NCBI GenBank assembly: GCA_963969395.1
Contig: OZ017799.1
Span: forward strand, 25,856,501-25,920,500
Direction of reading: 5' to 3'
Source: Pseudoscleropodium purum
Taxonomy: Eukaryota > Streptophyta > Bryopsida > Hypnales > Brachytheciaceae
DNA length: 64,000 bases
A program made the translations under genes and the position numbers. The notes beneath the pieces were generated by a model that saw nothing but the letters and a program-made list of their open reading frames with translations, made no database searches and was not told the origin of the DNA. Shown here piece by piece: positions 52,970-64,000 of this stretch (position 1 is its first letter; each line of letters starts with the position of its first letter).

Positions 52970-54710
52970 AAATCCTAATTAACCCTTGATGTTTCAGATA
53001 ATGCATTATTGCAACATAGTGATTTGAAGCAACTCATTACGAACAAATTTTTTTTATCTTTAAAAATTTCACACAACTTTTGACAAAAGAGTAGCTTTTG
53101 AAGGCATACTATTTTTTATAACTTTAATTTGATTTTATGGTTAAGAAGCTTTTTCATGATTTATACTTTTCATTGCTCAACATGCAACTTAGGCAGCTCA
53201 AAAAGTTGCTCAAAAAATTGCTTTTTTAAGCAATAAAAATTCAAAATTATGTTTCTAGATTTATATGTACAGGGATATTTTTGAACCATTTTCTTTTGAT
53301 TAATAAAATGAAAGATATGGAGAATTTTAGTTTGCCGGTAGTTGTAGAATCTCTACTTTAAGATAAACTTTGAAGTCCTTTATTTAAGTCAATTTTCAAT
53401 ATTTTGGGAAAAAAATTATAACAATTGGTGCTCGAGAGGTGCACTATATAGTATCTTTAGACATCACTTGTGTTCAAGCCCCTATTGTAAAGGGGCTATG
53501 TAGGTAATTTTATTGAATTTATATAGGGCAATCTTTATGTAAATTTCTAAATTGTGCTTATTTTGTGTACCCTATCTTTAATTTTTTTTTAAATTCATGT
53601 GTTTTTTAGTACCCTATATTGATTTTGAACAAAGAATTGCGCGATTCTCATTAACATTTATGGGATCAAAAAAGAGTTTATTATTAAAAGTTTGGCATGC
53701 ATACATGATACTCTATGTAACGTATAGTAGACAACAAAAAGTGCAACATTTTGAAAGGAACTCAAGTCCACTACATTCTAAGACAACCAATACATTTGAG
53801 TACATTGAAAGTGAAGTTCGGAACATTAGTTACAATCCAACACATTGAAACTGGAACTACTTATAAAGGCATGGACAAAGTAGTAGACATAGCATTCTGG
53901 AGTATATTCTTTCAATACATGTACACAAAGGGCTTAGGTTTTAGGGTGAGTGAAAACAATGTCTTGTGTAGAATTGTAAGTCTTGTGTTCACAAGCACAA
54001 TTCCTAGATTGAAGATGGAGTCGAAGAATATAATTAGAGACTAAAGGCAAAACGAAGGAACTTTCGTTGTCATCTTTTGAAAATGGGAAAAGTTAAGGTT
54101 TGTGTATATGAAAACACAATGAAAAAATGAAAACTAAATGTAAACATAATGTTTACGTAATGTCATCCATGACAATTCATCTACTAGTTTTTATCCATTG
54201 ACAGTTACTATTGTTGTCTACAAAAGCGTAGGATCCAGCTCTTTAAATACTTATATTCTACTAACCATAGTTTTTTAAAGTTCAAATTTTGGAGGGATCC
54301 TTTAGCCTAAGCTACTTTAGTAAAAGAATTGGTAAAATTGTGTATTATTCCCTACCTTTTATTATTTATAAGGAATAATATCGCATTTTAGTGATGCTAA
54401 CTTACTTCAAACTATTGTCTAAAATTTAGGCCAAGGTAATTTAAAGTATCCTTCATTTGATTGCACGTTACATCTAAATAAATTAGAAATGCCCCCCACT
54501 TAGAGAATTGGTATAGATTGTTTATTACAACATTATAAGCATTGGAATTTGTATTTCTCAATTCCATAACAAAATTCTTAACAAATTAGTATTTTAAATC
54601 ATACTCTCCTTCTTTCTTCTTAGTATTTTTTCCAAACATGAATATGAAAATAGAAATTTTTTTCCTACATTTATCCTAGAGAACATAAAATTCACCCTAC
54701 TTGTTCTACT
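52970..54710 (-). repeat. Mirrored repeat A joined to diverged copy A'
   Basis: Up to about 53,779 this is identical to the inner part of repeat copy A (15,031-15,840). Beyond that it continues as the same repeat family in the same inverted register, but clearly diverged (by eye about four bases in five match), pairing with roughly 14.1-15.03 kb. Anchors include ATTGTTGTCTACAAAAGCGT against its counterpart near 14,550-14,570, and the GCCCCCCACTTAGAGAATTGG block near 54,490. The junction between identical and diverged sequence is the outer breakpoint. Confidence 0.75.
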
Positions 54711-56900
54711 TTGAATGGAGGATATAGTGTCCTACATCAATTGGGAAACTACAGATGATTGTGTCATGCATTTAGAGCAACAGTTGCATTAAACATGTTG
54801 ATGGTAATTTGGTATATTTACAATTTGCGCCAATTTGTTATCAAGTGACTCTAATTTACTTGTTATGAATGCTTACAAATGATGTAATGTATCCCCCTAA
54901 GTGCCCCCAAGACTTTTCAAGTATGTTTTTCCTTTGAAAAAAGAGCATGGACTTACACTTATCCCCAATGAAGCACACAAGAGATGTGAGATAATAACAA
55001 GAAAAATGTACAAATTCTATTTTTAGTATGCTATTAGAAATTTGCATGTAAGAATTTTTGGATATTGGAGATGACATGAACAACTAGAAATTGTGTTAGC
55101 ATACTAAAATGCACTTCCAAAGAATTTTAATTCAAATGAAAAACTATCAAATTCATTACACCATCCACCTTGCAATTGTTAAATTGCAATATTTTTTTAT
55201 AAGTAAAAATTGCAAATAACTCCAAATCAACACTATCATGTTTAATTTTCATTATTATGAAAATACTTTATTCTTTCTATTGCTCTATAAGAAGCTTGCC
55301 TTTTAATTGATTTTATGTAATTTTTTAAAATAGATTTTAGGTGATTTCCATTGCAACAAAACCATGTTCTTATGTCAACATTGATATTATATTGAACATA
55401 TTGTTGACATAGAAACATGGATTTGTTGCATTGAATGTCACCTAATATAAGTTCAAAAAAATTATGAAACATCTCCTAAAATGTAGGTTTCTTATAGTGT
55501 TGTGACCATTTTCAAAAGAAATGAATAAGAATATCAATTTTTTAAATCTTAAATCAAATGAAATTGAACATCTCTCCCTTTCCACTCATGGTACATATAA
55601 GCCTTTGATGACTTCTGAAAAATCAAATATTTACCTTTTTAAGTGAAAAATAAAAGTTTCTAAAAGTTCATTTTCAATATTGGTTAAAAGGAATTTTAAA
55701 CAATAAAAGGAATTTAACTACCTACACCAAAACAAGCTTGAAATTTTTAATCGGTTAGGCAAATAGGAGATAAATAGGTGACATAAGCATTGAAGTTGTC
55801 CTTTTGCCCATGAATCTCATGTTTCAAGCAAAGAGTTTGTGTTTAAAAAATGGCACTATAGAAGAAATGAGGTTTGTTTCTCAGCAAAATTGTGTATCTA
55901 TTAATCTGTTTCCAATTGCCTATTTTTATATAAATATACCTCTAGTTGTCTACTTATACGTAAAAAATATTTTCACAAACTATTGACTTGAATAGAGACT
56001 TTGATACAAATATATGCAAAGAAAATAAAAAAAAGATGATGAAGAGTATACAACACACAAAGAGGAAAATAAGTAGGTTGGGATTGATTCTATGAAGGAA
56101 AGGGAAAAGAATAAAAAATAAAACATACACAACAAGGTTGTTGGGAGAATGGACTGTGAGGTTGTGAAGGAAACAATGATTGATATAAGAGGCCAAAGCA
56201 ACACTTTCAATGAGGGTAGAGCTACTTATATTCCAACACTACCCTTAAAAAAGCTTGTTCTATTCCTTCACCTGCACCTCTAAGAGAGTGAGCTAACCCT
56301 TTCTCTATTCTTCAATGTTGCTAACTTCTTTGATAGAATTCTACATGCATAGGATTGGATCACCATTGTTGTAGTAAACTTAGTGTTTTTGCAAAATTCT
56401 TCTGTCTTCCTGCCTTGAGTCCAACATCTGCAATAGTGTACTTCAAAAGCGACATGCTAAGTTGTTGTGGAAGTATATCAAGTGGGAGAAAGGGCTTGAA
56501 GTGTTATAGTCCTCCCACCAACAAACCCTAAACAAAGACAACACATTAGGAAATCCTGTGTTACAGGGTGGAAGGTTAATGAGACATTACAAGATAAAGT
56601 GTCGTGACGGATTTTAGAAGTGGCTAGCGTTGAATAATGCTAAAGACTGCAACTAATCAACGAAGATTTAACACGTTTAGAAAGTTGTAATTGGTCACAA
56701 CACTTGGATCCATCCAAAAATGGGAAATTTGAGGTACTGCCTTGTTAATAGTGGGAACATGTCAAACATATGGTGGGACATTAAAAACTCCCTAGGCATG
56801 TCAAACCATTTGTAGAGGCAATATAGTACACCCTGTAAAGATGTTCTAACATGGAAGTGGAATCTCTAGGCCTCTAATTGTCCATTTGTCAGAAGTGTCA
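54711..56900. other. AT-rich intergenic DNA, right flank
   Basis: No gene is seen. It contains the MITE at 55283-55499 and otherwise unassigned AT-rich sequence. Composition becomes GC-richer from about 56.94 kb at the start of the PHIP1-like upstream region. Confidence 0.6.
55283..55499. mobile_element. CACTA-type MITE, 217 bp, TSD TTG
   Basis: The right end in reverse complement begins CACTATAAGAAACCTACATT and the left end begins CTCTATAAGAAGCTTGCC. The inverted similarity runs through nearly the whole element, giving a long hairpin centred near 55,388. A perfect TTG target duplication flanks it (55280-55282 and 55500-55502). Its right end resembles that of the MITE at 2628-2849 (CACTATAAGAAA), but the interior differs. 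Non-coding. Confidence 0.82.
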
Positions 56901-56939
56901 CACTTTGCCTACGTTAGGTCTCTACACTCTCCAATTAAT

Positions 56940-57630
56940 GTACGGTAATCGATCGGTGTACAGACTCCAAACCTAGACGCCGGTCGTCCTGGTCCGAGGC
57001 TCAGGCTTAGGGTTGGTCCAGGTTCGGCACTTGCTTTCCACCTCTCCTCCTTCGGGAGGCGGCCCTCTCTCTGAGTATGTAAGAGAGGAACGCCCACCTT
57101 CCGTAATCGGTCTTCCTTTGCGTAGGCACTGCAAATTGATGCGCACTCGTAGAATCTTGTTCAAATTCACGGTTTCTGGGATTACTTGTGTCCATGGTAT
57201 GGAGACCTCGATTCTGCATCCCCTTTTCGATCTGTTTTGGACATGTTGATGAGCAGCAGTATTGCGGTCGTTACTACGTTCGGCTGGTCCTGTCCTCGAG
57301 GGATTGGCTCGCGCCTCACTAGGTAATCGCAAGCAGACTTCACAATATTATGGAAGCAGTTGTGTAAATGAGCCCATTCTTTTCTATTCAGGTTGTTATC
57401 TGATGTCCTTGTTTTGTATTGTTAGTTGCTGTAAATGATGAGCATTGCTTTCCTCCATTGTGGAAATCCAACGTATTGTATTCACGCTTGCTTCTGCTCA
57501 ATCAAGTCAATGGCGGTGATTGGATCCCTTGGGGTTTAGGGTTTAAGAACTTGGTAGCTCGTTGGTCTTTATGTCAAGTGCGCATCTGTGACGACCGTTC
57601 TTGGTGTGTCAGGTGAGTGCCCACGTTGCG
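56940..57630 (+). promoter_or_regulatory. Upstream region/5' leader of PHIP1-like gene
   Basis: A GC-richer block with CpG dinucleotides precedes the PHIP1-like start and probably contains its promoter and 5' UTR. The transcription start is not identifiable. A textbook splice donor (CAG|GTGAGT, donor at 57613) lies just upstream of the ATG at 57631, so the leader may be alternatively spliced. Confidence 0.4.
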
Positions 57631-60182
57631 ATGGTTCTCTCAAATACCAAGTTGAAAAGAAAGAAGCGCGAGGAAACCGCAGCTACGGCTGTGTTGATTC
57701 CCCCCCCTGACGGCAATGCAACATCCTCTTTAGCGAATGATGTAAAGGGTGACAGTCCGGCAGTTCTTTCTGCGAAGAAGAAGAACAGACGGCAGAAACT
57801 GAAGGCCGTGAATGGGGATAGAAATGCTGGTGCGTCTGGTAGTTTTCCTGAGGATATTCCAGATAGCAATTCCTTTCCGGAGGAGGGAAAGGTTTTAGAT
57901 GTTTTTCCGGTGCAGAAGTCTAAGAAGAAACGAAAGATAGCCTCAGATGTGACTCCCACGGAGGTTGATGTGGGGAAGACTTTGGATTCTTCTGAAGGTG
58001 TAGGGAATTGTGAAGAGGTCGGTAGTGGTGGTGGAGATCCTGGGACTGTCCCTATGCAGGAGGAAGCGCCCAAAACGAAGAACAGAAAGAAGCCCCGATG
58101 GGAAGTAGATGAGAATGGAAAGAAAGTAAAGCCCCAGAAAGTTGGTGAAGGTGAAGGACCTTCCAATGGTGCTGTGACTGCCACATCTTCCGACAAGGGA
58201 ACTGAAATTGGAGACGTTCTCAACGGCACAGTAGAGAAAGACGCTGGTACAGCCGTTACTGATGCTGTGAACGATGACGACCGAATTCATCAAGGGGATG
58301 AACCATGGTTGCAAAGTAAAAGAAGTAAAAAGAAAAAGAAACTAACTGATAGGTGGGGGAAGAAACTGAGCGATGCAGAAACTGTCGGTGATGACCTCAC
58401 TGCCAATCAGGAAGCCTCTCGACTCTCTTCGAGGTATGGAGTTGTTCGTTTCTTTATCCCGTCTCGTGAGAACTCGTGCTCTCTATATTTTCTTGATAAT
58501 GGCCATTACTACAAGCAAAACGTAATACCTTCTACCCTGGTGTTAGTTTCTTTCTACTGTGAATCTACGTTAGGAAATTGTTTGGCGAAGTATGGTTTTC
58601 TGATCCGAACATGTTTTGTTTTGCAGCACGGAGGAGAAGGGGGACCCCAAAAAAATAATGGTTGGGGGGATGCCATATTATATTTCCGAAGACGATATAC
58701 ATGAGTACTTCCAAGAATGTGGTACCATTGCGGAGTTGGATTGCATGACTTTTCCGGACACTGGGAAGTTTAAAGGAATTGCGTTCATCACGTTCCGGGT
58801 AAATTCTCGAGAACTATGCTTTTCTGTTAGATTCATACTGATTCATTCTCAGGCTGAGTGGTCTGCAGCAGATGTGCATTTGGATTAATGAAGCATGCAT
58901 ATGATGTTAATAAAATAGGAAGAACAGATGTCTGTTTACAGACACATGCTGTGAAAGACAATGACTGATGCATGCAATGACAATAGTACATTTGATTACC
59001 GATTTCTGTGCTTTCCTCTTCTGTGTTCTGCCGGAATTGATGTTATACTATAACATGCAAATTCAAATATGCAAATGATGGTATATTATAGGAAGAACAG
59101 ATGACTGCTTCTTGCATTCAAATGCTGTCGACACGATAATTGCTGATGCGTTTGTTGAGTTCAGAGGAAAGTCTGTTTGAGTTCAAGGTTTAAATTTTCA
59201 TTGGACCAGATTTTCTGGATATAGTTAAGTTTCCTTGTTTTAGAGTGAAGGGCATGCAAGGGATGACTCATCATACCATCTGAGAACAGAATCTATCATT
59301 TTCTGATAGATCTGCGTGTTCCACACTTCCATGACTCTGATGCCTGCCTTCTTCATACTTGCTAAGTGGCCGTGGGCAATTGACAATAGACTTATGTTTT
59401 CTTACTGTCAATGCATGACCATTGCTACTACCTTTTTCATCTCTTTTAAAATGTCCTTTGGATATAGGGTCTTGTCGTTGGTGTGGAATAAATAATTACC
59501 TTATTAATCTTCATGTATTCTGACTAGGATGCTCGCCTTATTTCATTTTGCAGACGGAGGAGGCTGCAAAAAGAGCTCTAGCACTCGATGGTGCTGACAT
59601 GTAAGCTGCCTCAAGATCTGAGTTCTTACTTTGTTGGTTTGCAATGGATGATGCATGTGGATTCGTTTCTGGTTGTGAGTGCATTTGTGTACGGTGCGTG
59701 TATTTCACTGTTTTGTAGCATAACCTTTCTGGTACTTTTGCAGGGGAGGCCGATTTTTGAAGATTGAGATTTGCAAAATCAGACCTAGAGAGCCTGTAAA
59801 GAAGGATGCGTACAAGGAGCCTCCTAAGAAATTTGAAGGTTGCTTGTCTGCCTACATAGGAAATTTATCTTGGGAGATTACTGAGAAAGAATTACGAAAG
59901 TTTTTCAAAGGATGTAAAATAGATTCAATTAGGTTCGCAGCAAATAAAGAGACCGGGGAGTTTAGAGGATTTGGCCATGTAGATTTTGCCGACGATGAGT
60001 CTTTGGAAGCTGCAATGAAAATGGATCAGGTGGTGGTTCTTGACAGGCCCTTGAAAATAGCGTATTCCGTACCTCCGAAATTCAAACCTGCAGAGGGTAG
60101 ATCATGCCAATCAGGGGATAGAAAGAAGGGATGTTTCACTTGTGGGGAGGAAGGGCATATGTCCTACAACTGCCCGAAGTAA
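57631..60182 (+). CDS. PHIP1-like protein: two RRMs and a CCHC zinc knuckle
   Basis: This resembles plant PHIP1 (phragmoplastin-interacting protein 1), an RNA-binding protein linked in Arabidopsis to mRNA at the forming cell plate. Four exons join in frame: 57631-58433, 58627-58798, 59554-59600 and 59744-60182, 486 residues. The start MVLSNTKLK matches the family N-terminus. Residues 1 to about 270 are low-complexity, with Lys-rich clusters (KRKKRE, KKKNRR, KRSKKKKK) and acidic stretches, probably nuclear/nucleolar signals. RRM1 (about 277-350) has RNP2 IMVGGMPY and RNP1 KGIAFITF. RRM2 (about 376-450) has SAYIGNLSW and RGFGHVDF. One CCHC knuckle (CFTCGEEGHMSYNC, 471-484) closes the protein. 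Arabidopsis PHIP1 has, from memory, several knuckles; this one stops after the first with PK and a stop. A nucleolin-like RRM protein is the alternative, but the N-terminus and the RRM-RRM-CCHC order favour PHIP1. Confidence 0.88.
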
Positions 60183-60400
60183 CGGTGAAGGAGTTGGTGA
60201 ATACTTCATTTTTCTGAACTAATTTTAGTTGGCTGAGACGAGAAAATCTGTTGGGTTGATTGTAGCACTAAAACAAGAACATTTGTCAATGTTTTGCACT
60301 TTGGACCACACTTGGAAATTGTGTGCAAGGTCGTCGGACATTTTTGCAAATCATTTACTTGTTTTTAGGAATAGAATACAGCGTGCCTCCCAAGCACTAT
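60183..60400 (+). other. PHIP1-like 3' UTR; edge of retrotransposon unresolved
   Basis: This short stretch after the PHIP1-like stop should hold its 3' UTR. Somewhere between about 60,350 and 60,620 the decayed gypsy sequence starts on the opposite strand. I cannot identify an LTR or a TG...CA border. Confidence 0.4.
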
Positions 60401-60599
60401 CCCCGGTAGTGCGATATGCACAGTAAACAAGCGGAATTTGGAACAGTCGAACAATGTTGAGGAAAAGTCGCCATGACACGTGCAGTATTGTAATGTTCCA
60501 ACAGCCTTCGAACCTGATCTGCCAAAAATTGCCCGAGTTTTGGACAACGAAAGAGACGTGCGTTTCTAGAACAATTGGCATTGGATAAGAACGCTGCTC

Positions 60600-63500
60600 T
60601 AAATGCACCCATACTCTAAAAGCGATCATGATACAGAGGAACAGTGGATGTTGTAGGTATAGAAAATGATAATGTTGGATAGTAACCATAAGTGGCATAA
60701 AATGGAAAAAATCTTGTTGCAGAGTGACATACGTTGTTGTAGGCAAACTCTGCTAATGGCAAGAGATCAGTTCAATTGTCTTGATGTTTTGTGGTAAACA
60801 TTTGAAGAAATTGTTCAATTACTTGGTTCACCTTCTTTGTTTGTCCATCTCCTTGGGGATGAAAAGCTGTTGTTGGTGAAGGTTGGATCTTGAGAAGTTC
60901 ACATAGCCTTCATAAACTTTGATACAAAAACAGAGCCCCTATCTGATATGACCTCATCCAACATTCCGTGATATTTCCACACATTGTTCAAATATAATGA
61001 TACAATATCATTAGAGTCAATGGTCTCCTTTGTGGGGACAAAATGAGCTAGTTTAGTATTTTTATCAACAACCACTAGGATAGAATCATACCCTTTGCTT
61101 TGGGGTAGTTTAACGATGAAGTCCGTGGAAACGTGTTTCCATAGAGCATAAGTGGCTGGAATTGGTTGTAGTAGGCCATAGCGAGGATGACGTGTTGCTT
61201 TTGACCACTGGCACAAATTGCACCCATCAACATATTGATGAACATAACGACAAATAGTTGGCCAATAAAAAATTCTAGTTACCAATTTTAAAGTTTTAGC
61301 CCGACCTTGATGTCCCACAGTAGGAGCATCATGCCTCCATCGCAATATTTGTTGCTGAAGTTCGTCATTGTTTGGTACATATATCATGTCTTTGAATCGA
61401 ATAATTCCATCTATAAGGTTATATTCTTCAAATCGACGACAGATGTCATGTGGATTCTTTTTTAATCCTCCTTTTAAAAATGCCAATATTGGTTGCAATG
61501 TGGGGTCTTCGTCAATACATAGTTTTATTTATTCTATAATATGGGCATCACTCCAGATGGGTTCACAATCCTCTAATGTTGCCAAACGCAAAAGGGGGAC
61601 GATTTTCCTCATTTCGGTCTTCCATGAGATCAACTCTTCTTGAGAGGGCATTTGCACGCCCATTTAATGAACCCAGCCGATGTTGGATATCAAAATTGAA
61701 CGCGGATAAAAATTCTGACCATCGGGCCTGTCGCCTATTTAATTGCTTTGTAGTCAAAAAATACTCCAAATTTTTATAATCCGAAATTACCCGGACTTGA
61801 TGAAGTGACCCTTCTAAATACACCCGCCAATCCTGAAAAGCTAGAATAATATTTAGGAGTTCTTTGTCATAAATGTCGTAGTTTTGTTCGGTCGGAGATA
61901 TTTTAGAACTCCTATAAGCACATGGATGTAAATGACCATCATCCCCATGCTGCGACAAAATTATACTTGTTGCTATGTCCGACGCATTTGTTTCAACTAT
62001 AAAAGGCCGTGCAAAGTCAGGATGGAGCAGTACCGGTGCTTGAAGAAATCTTAATTGGAGGTCCATGAATGCTTGACTTGCTTGTAGGTTCCATTCAAAT
62101 TGTTTATTCTTTTGGGTCAAAATAGTGAGAGGAACGGTGATCTTGGAATAATCACATATGAACTGGTAGTAAAAATTCGCAAATCCAAGGAAAGCTTGAA
62201 TCTCTTTAACAGACTTTGGAACAAGCCAATCCTTAATAGTTTGCACCTTGTTTGAACACATTTCAAGTCCTTTAGCTGAGACAATCATTCCCAAAAATTC
62301 AACGGAATGCCGATGGAATTGACATTTGGATTCTTTAGCATATAGCCCATGTTCCTGTAATCTTTGTAACACGTCCTTTACCACTTGCTAATGCTCTTCA
62401 AGATTCTTTGAAAAAATTAAGATGTCATCTAAATATATAACGACGGATATGTCCAAAAGGTCCTTAAAAATATCTTGCATTAAAGATTGGAATTGAGCTG
62501 GGGCATTAGTCAATCCAAACGGCATAACTAAATATTCAAATAACTCGTACCATGTTTTGAAAGCCGTTTTGAATTCGTGGCCCGCGACCATATGAACTCG
62601 ATGACAGGCTTATCGAATGTCCAATTTGGAGAAAATTGTAGCCCCTACCAACCGGTCAATGAGTTCGGGGATAAGGGGAAGGGGATAATGGTTTCACACA
62701 GTGACCTCATTAAGATTCTGATAATCTACACAAACCTGAATTGAACCGTCTTTTTTCCGAGCGAATACAATAGGTGCTGAAACAGGAGACTTGGATCTTC
62801 GAATCCAGCCCTTGCCTAAATTTTCGTCTAAATATCTTTGGAGTTCTTCTAATTCCACCGGAGACATTAGTCGCAACCCAATGTTACGGGGCTCTTGTCC
62901 TTTTTTAAATTCAATCTTCATATTACAAGCACCATGAGTTGGCAACTCATTTGATGCCACCTCACTAAAAGTTGCCTTTAAATCATGATATTTTTCTGGA
63001 ATGGAGGAAGATAATGGGATATCAACTTCGGAAACCTCGAGCACATAAATTTCTACTTTCTTTGCCAAAAGACAAAAAGCTGCCGCAAACACCAATGCAT
63101 GCTTTGGAGCAACTAAATTTTTTTTTCCTTCCCCTCCTTGCCATTCAAATCATATTTTTTTTGGAGGGGGCCCTTTCCCTATGGGCTACCAAACAGCCTA
63201 GCCACTGTTGCCTAGCGGGCAGGCCTTGGCAGATGCCAGGCTGGCCTTGCCAAGCGCAGCTGCTAGCATCGGGCCTGCCCCGGTAGGTTGGGATGCCAGG
63301 CATTTGCATCCAACTTCGCTCGGTAGGCTGCGTTTGGCTAGGTGCCTAGGCCGCCTGCGCCTACGGGGCTGGAAATTTTTTTTCCTCCATTTTCTCGGCA
63401 TTTTCTTCGCATTCAATAGCTTTGTCATTTTCTCTTTGTCCTTGTACCCCATGCATCATGCAAAAAGCCTAACAATATGGAGAATCAAATACCACACTTC

Positions 63501-64000
63501 ATTGAGACCACCGAATAGTCGGATCATGGTGGATCAACCATAGAATGCCTAAAATACATGGATACTTGCCTATATTTGTAACATCTGCTACCAATCTTTC
63601 ATGATGATTTCCAATTATAATTTCTACCATAGCCTCATGGGTTATAAGTCCAGAACTGATCATTCGTCAATCAATTACCCTAATTTCACGTGGCACCGGC
63701 TTTAGTTGTAGCACCGCATTACATTGTTCAACAAACTTGGGATGCATAAATATTCCCGTGGCCCCTGAATCCACTAATGTGAGGCTTGGGACAAAATTGA
63801 GCTTTGCATTCAACGTCACATGTGCACTAGGATCAATAGTGGCACGTAAATATAATGGATCTAATCCGCCTTCTACCTCCTTCGAAATCTCTACAACATT
63901 ATTTGACCATATGTTATCCCATTGCAAATTCTCCCAATGAGCCAACTCAAGGTGTTGTTCCCTCATATTGTCCACCTTCCTTGTTGCTTCCAACGCGGGT
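60600..64000 (-). mobile_element. Decayed Ty3/gypsy retrotransposon, pol region, partial
   Basis: Read leftward on the minus strand, the order is protease, reverse transcriptase, RNase H, integrase, which defines Ty3/gypsy. Protease: LVDSGATG with the DSG triad at 63771-63763. RT: the N-terminal part at 63095-62694 (ARKKDGSIQVCVDYQNLN), then [17 protein letters not shown] and the catalytic YLDD at 62435-62424. RNase H at about 62.06-61.6 kb has ETNASD where ETDASD is usual, so a catalytic Asp is Asn (codon 61988-61986). Integrase: an H2C2 finger (HDAPTVGHQG ... CNLCQ) and core Asp residues in STDFIV and ISDRGS, but the DDE Glu is Lys (about 60837-60835, GQTKKVNQ). Frame changes near 62,600-62,700 and 60,899, and stops at 62,388 and about 62,610, break the frame. 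The gag end and one LTR are outside the window. It is dead as an autonomous element. Confidence 0.88.
63115..63470. mobile_element. GC-rich insertion inside the gypsy element
   Basis: The protease frame with its C-terminal extension can be followed, with stops, to about 63,480, and RT linker sequence resumes at about 63,095. Between them lies a block rich in GCC/GGC with imperfect internal repeats (GCCTTGCCAAGC, GGCAGGCCTTGG), unlike its AT-rich surroundings. T-runs sit near both edges (63,118-63,126 and 63,378-63,385), so on the minus strand the block could end in poly(A). It is probably a nested insertion. I do not recognise the family. Confidence 0.45.

Noticed and set aside
57609..58229. 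206-codon minus-strand frame opposite PHIP1-like exon 1
   Set aside because: It is the antisense shadow of a Lys/Glu-rich exon, giving a Phe/Ser/Leu-rich product without domain features.

Overview
This window is nuclear DNA from a land plant. It holds a few GC-richer genes with many short GT-AG introns, set in very AT-rich intergenic DNA full of old transposon debris. The genes are typical of plants: the Paf1-complex subunit LEO1 (plant VIP4), a Sep15/SELENOF-like ER protein with no selenocysteine, an AP-1/AP-2 beta-adaptin, and a PHIP1-like RNA-binding protein. The Ty3/gypsy remnant at the right end has a reverse transcriptase and integrase that read, from memory, more like the Tcn1/fungal-type chromovirus group than the usual flowering-plant clades. 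That hints at a non-flowering plant (bryophyte, fern, lycophyte or conifer), but this is inference only.

Layout: 1-5.1 kb is AT-rich intergenic DNA with one clean CACTA-type MITE. LEO1 (+, 5.44-10.26 kb, 11 exons) and the SELENOF-like gene (-, 11.13-12.51 kb, 4 exons) converge. AT-rich DNA follows, with a copy of a dispersed repeat at 13.9-15.8 kb.

The middle of the window is one giant, nearly perfect palindrome. The left arm is about 15,031-32,476, the spacer 32,477-36,319, and the right arm 36,320 to about 53,779. Each arm is about 17.45 kb and carries a complete 16-exon beta-adaptin gene of 903 codons. The two genes point at each other (left +, 19,805-26,917; right -, 41,891-49,005) and their predicted proteins are identical. 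The arm differences I found are two microsatellite length changes (12 bp and 2 bp) and one substitution at the outer edge. The inner breakpoint cuts a LINE relic that runs on unbroken only from the left arm into the spacer, so the left arm looks ancestral and the right arm looks like the inverted copy. The outer breakpoint lies inside diverged inverted copies of the dispersed repeat.

The right flank (53.8-57.0 kb) holds the diverged repeat copy and a second CACTA-type MITE with a perfect target-site duplication. It is followed by the PHIP1-like gene (+, 57.63-60.18 kb, 4 exons, 486 codons) and a decayed Ty3/gypsy element on the minus strand that runs off the right end.

The main result is the palindrome: a very recent, or gene-conversion-maintained, inverted duplication of a whole trafficking gene. 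An assembly fold-back cannot be ruled out from the sequence alone.
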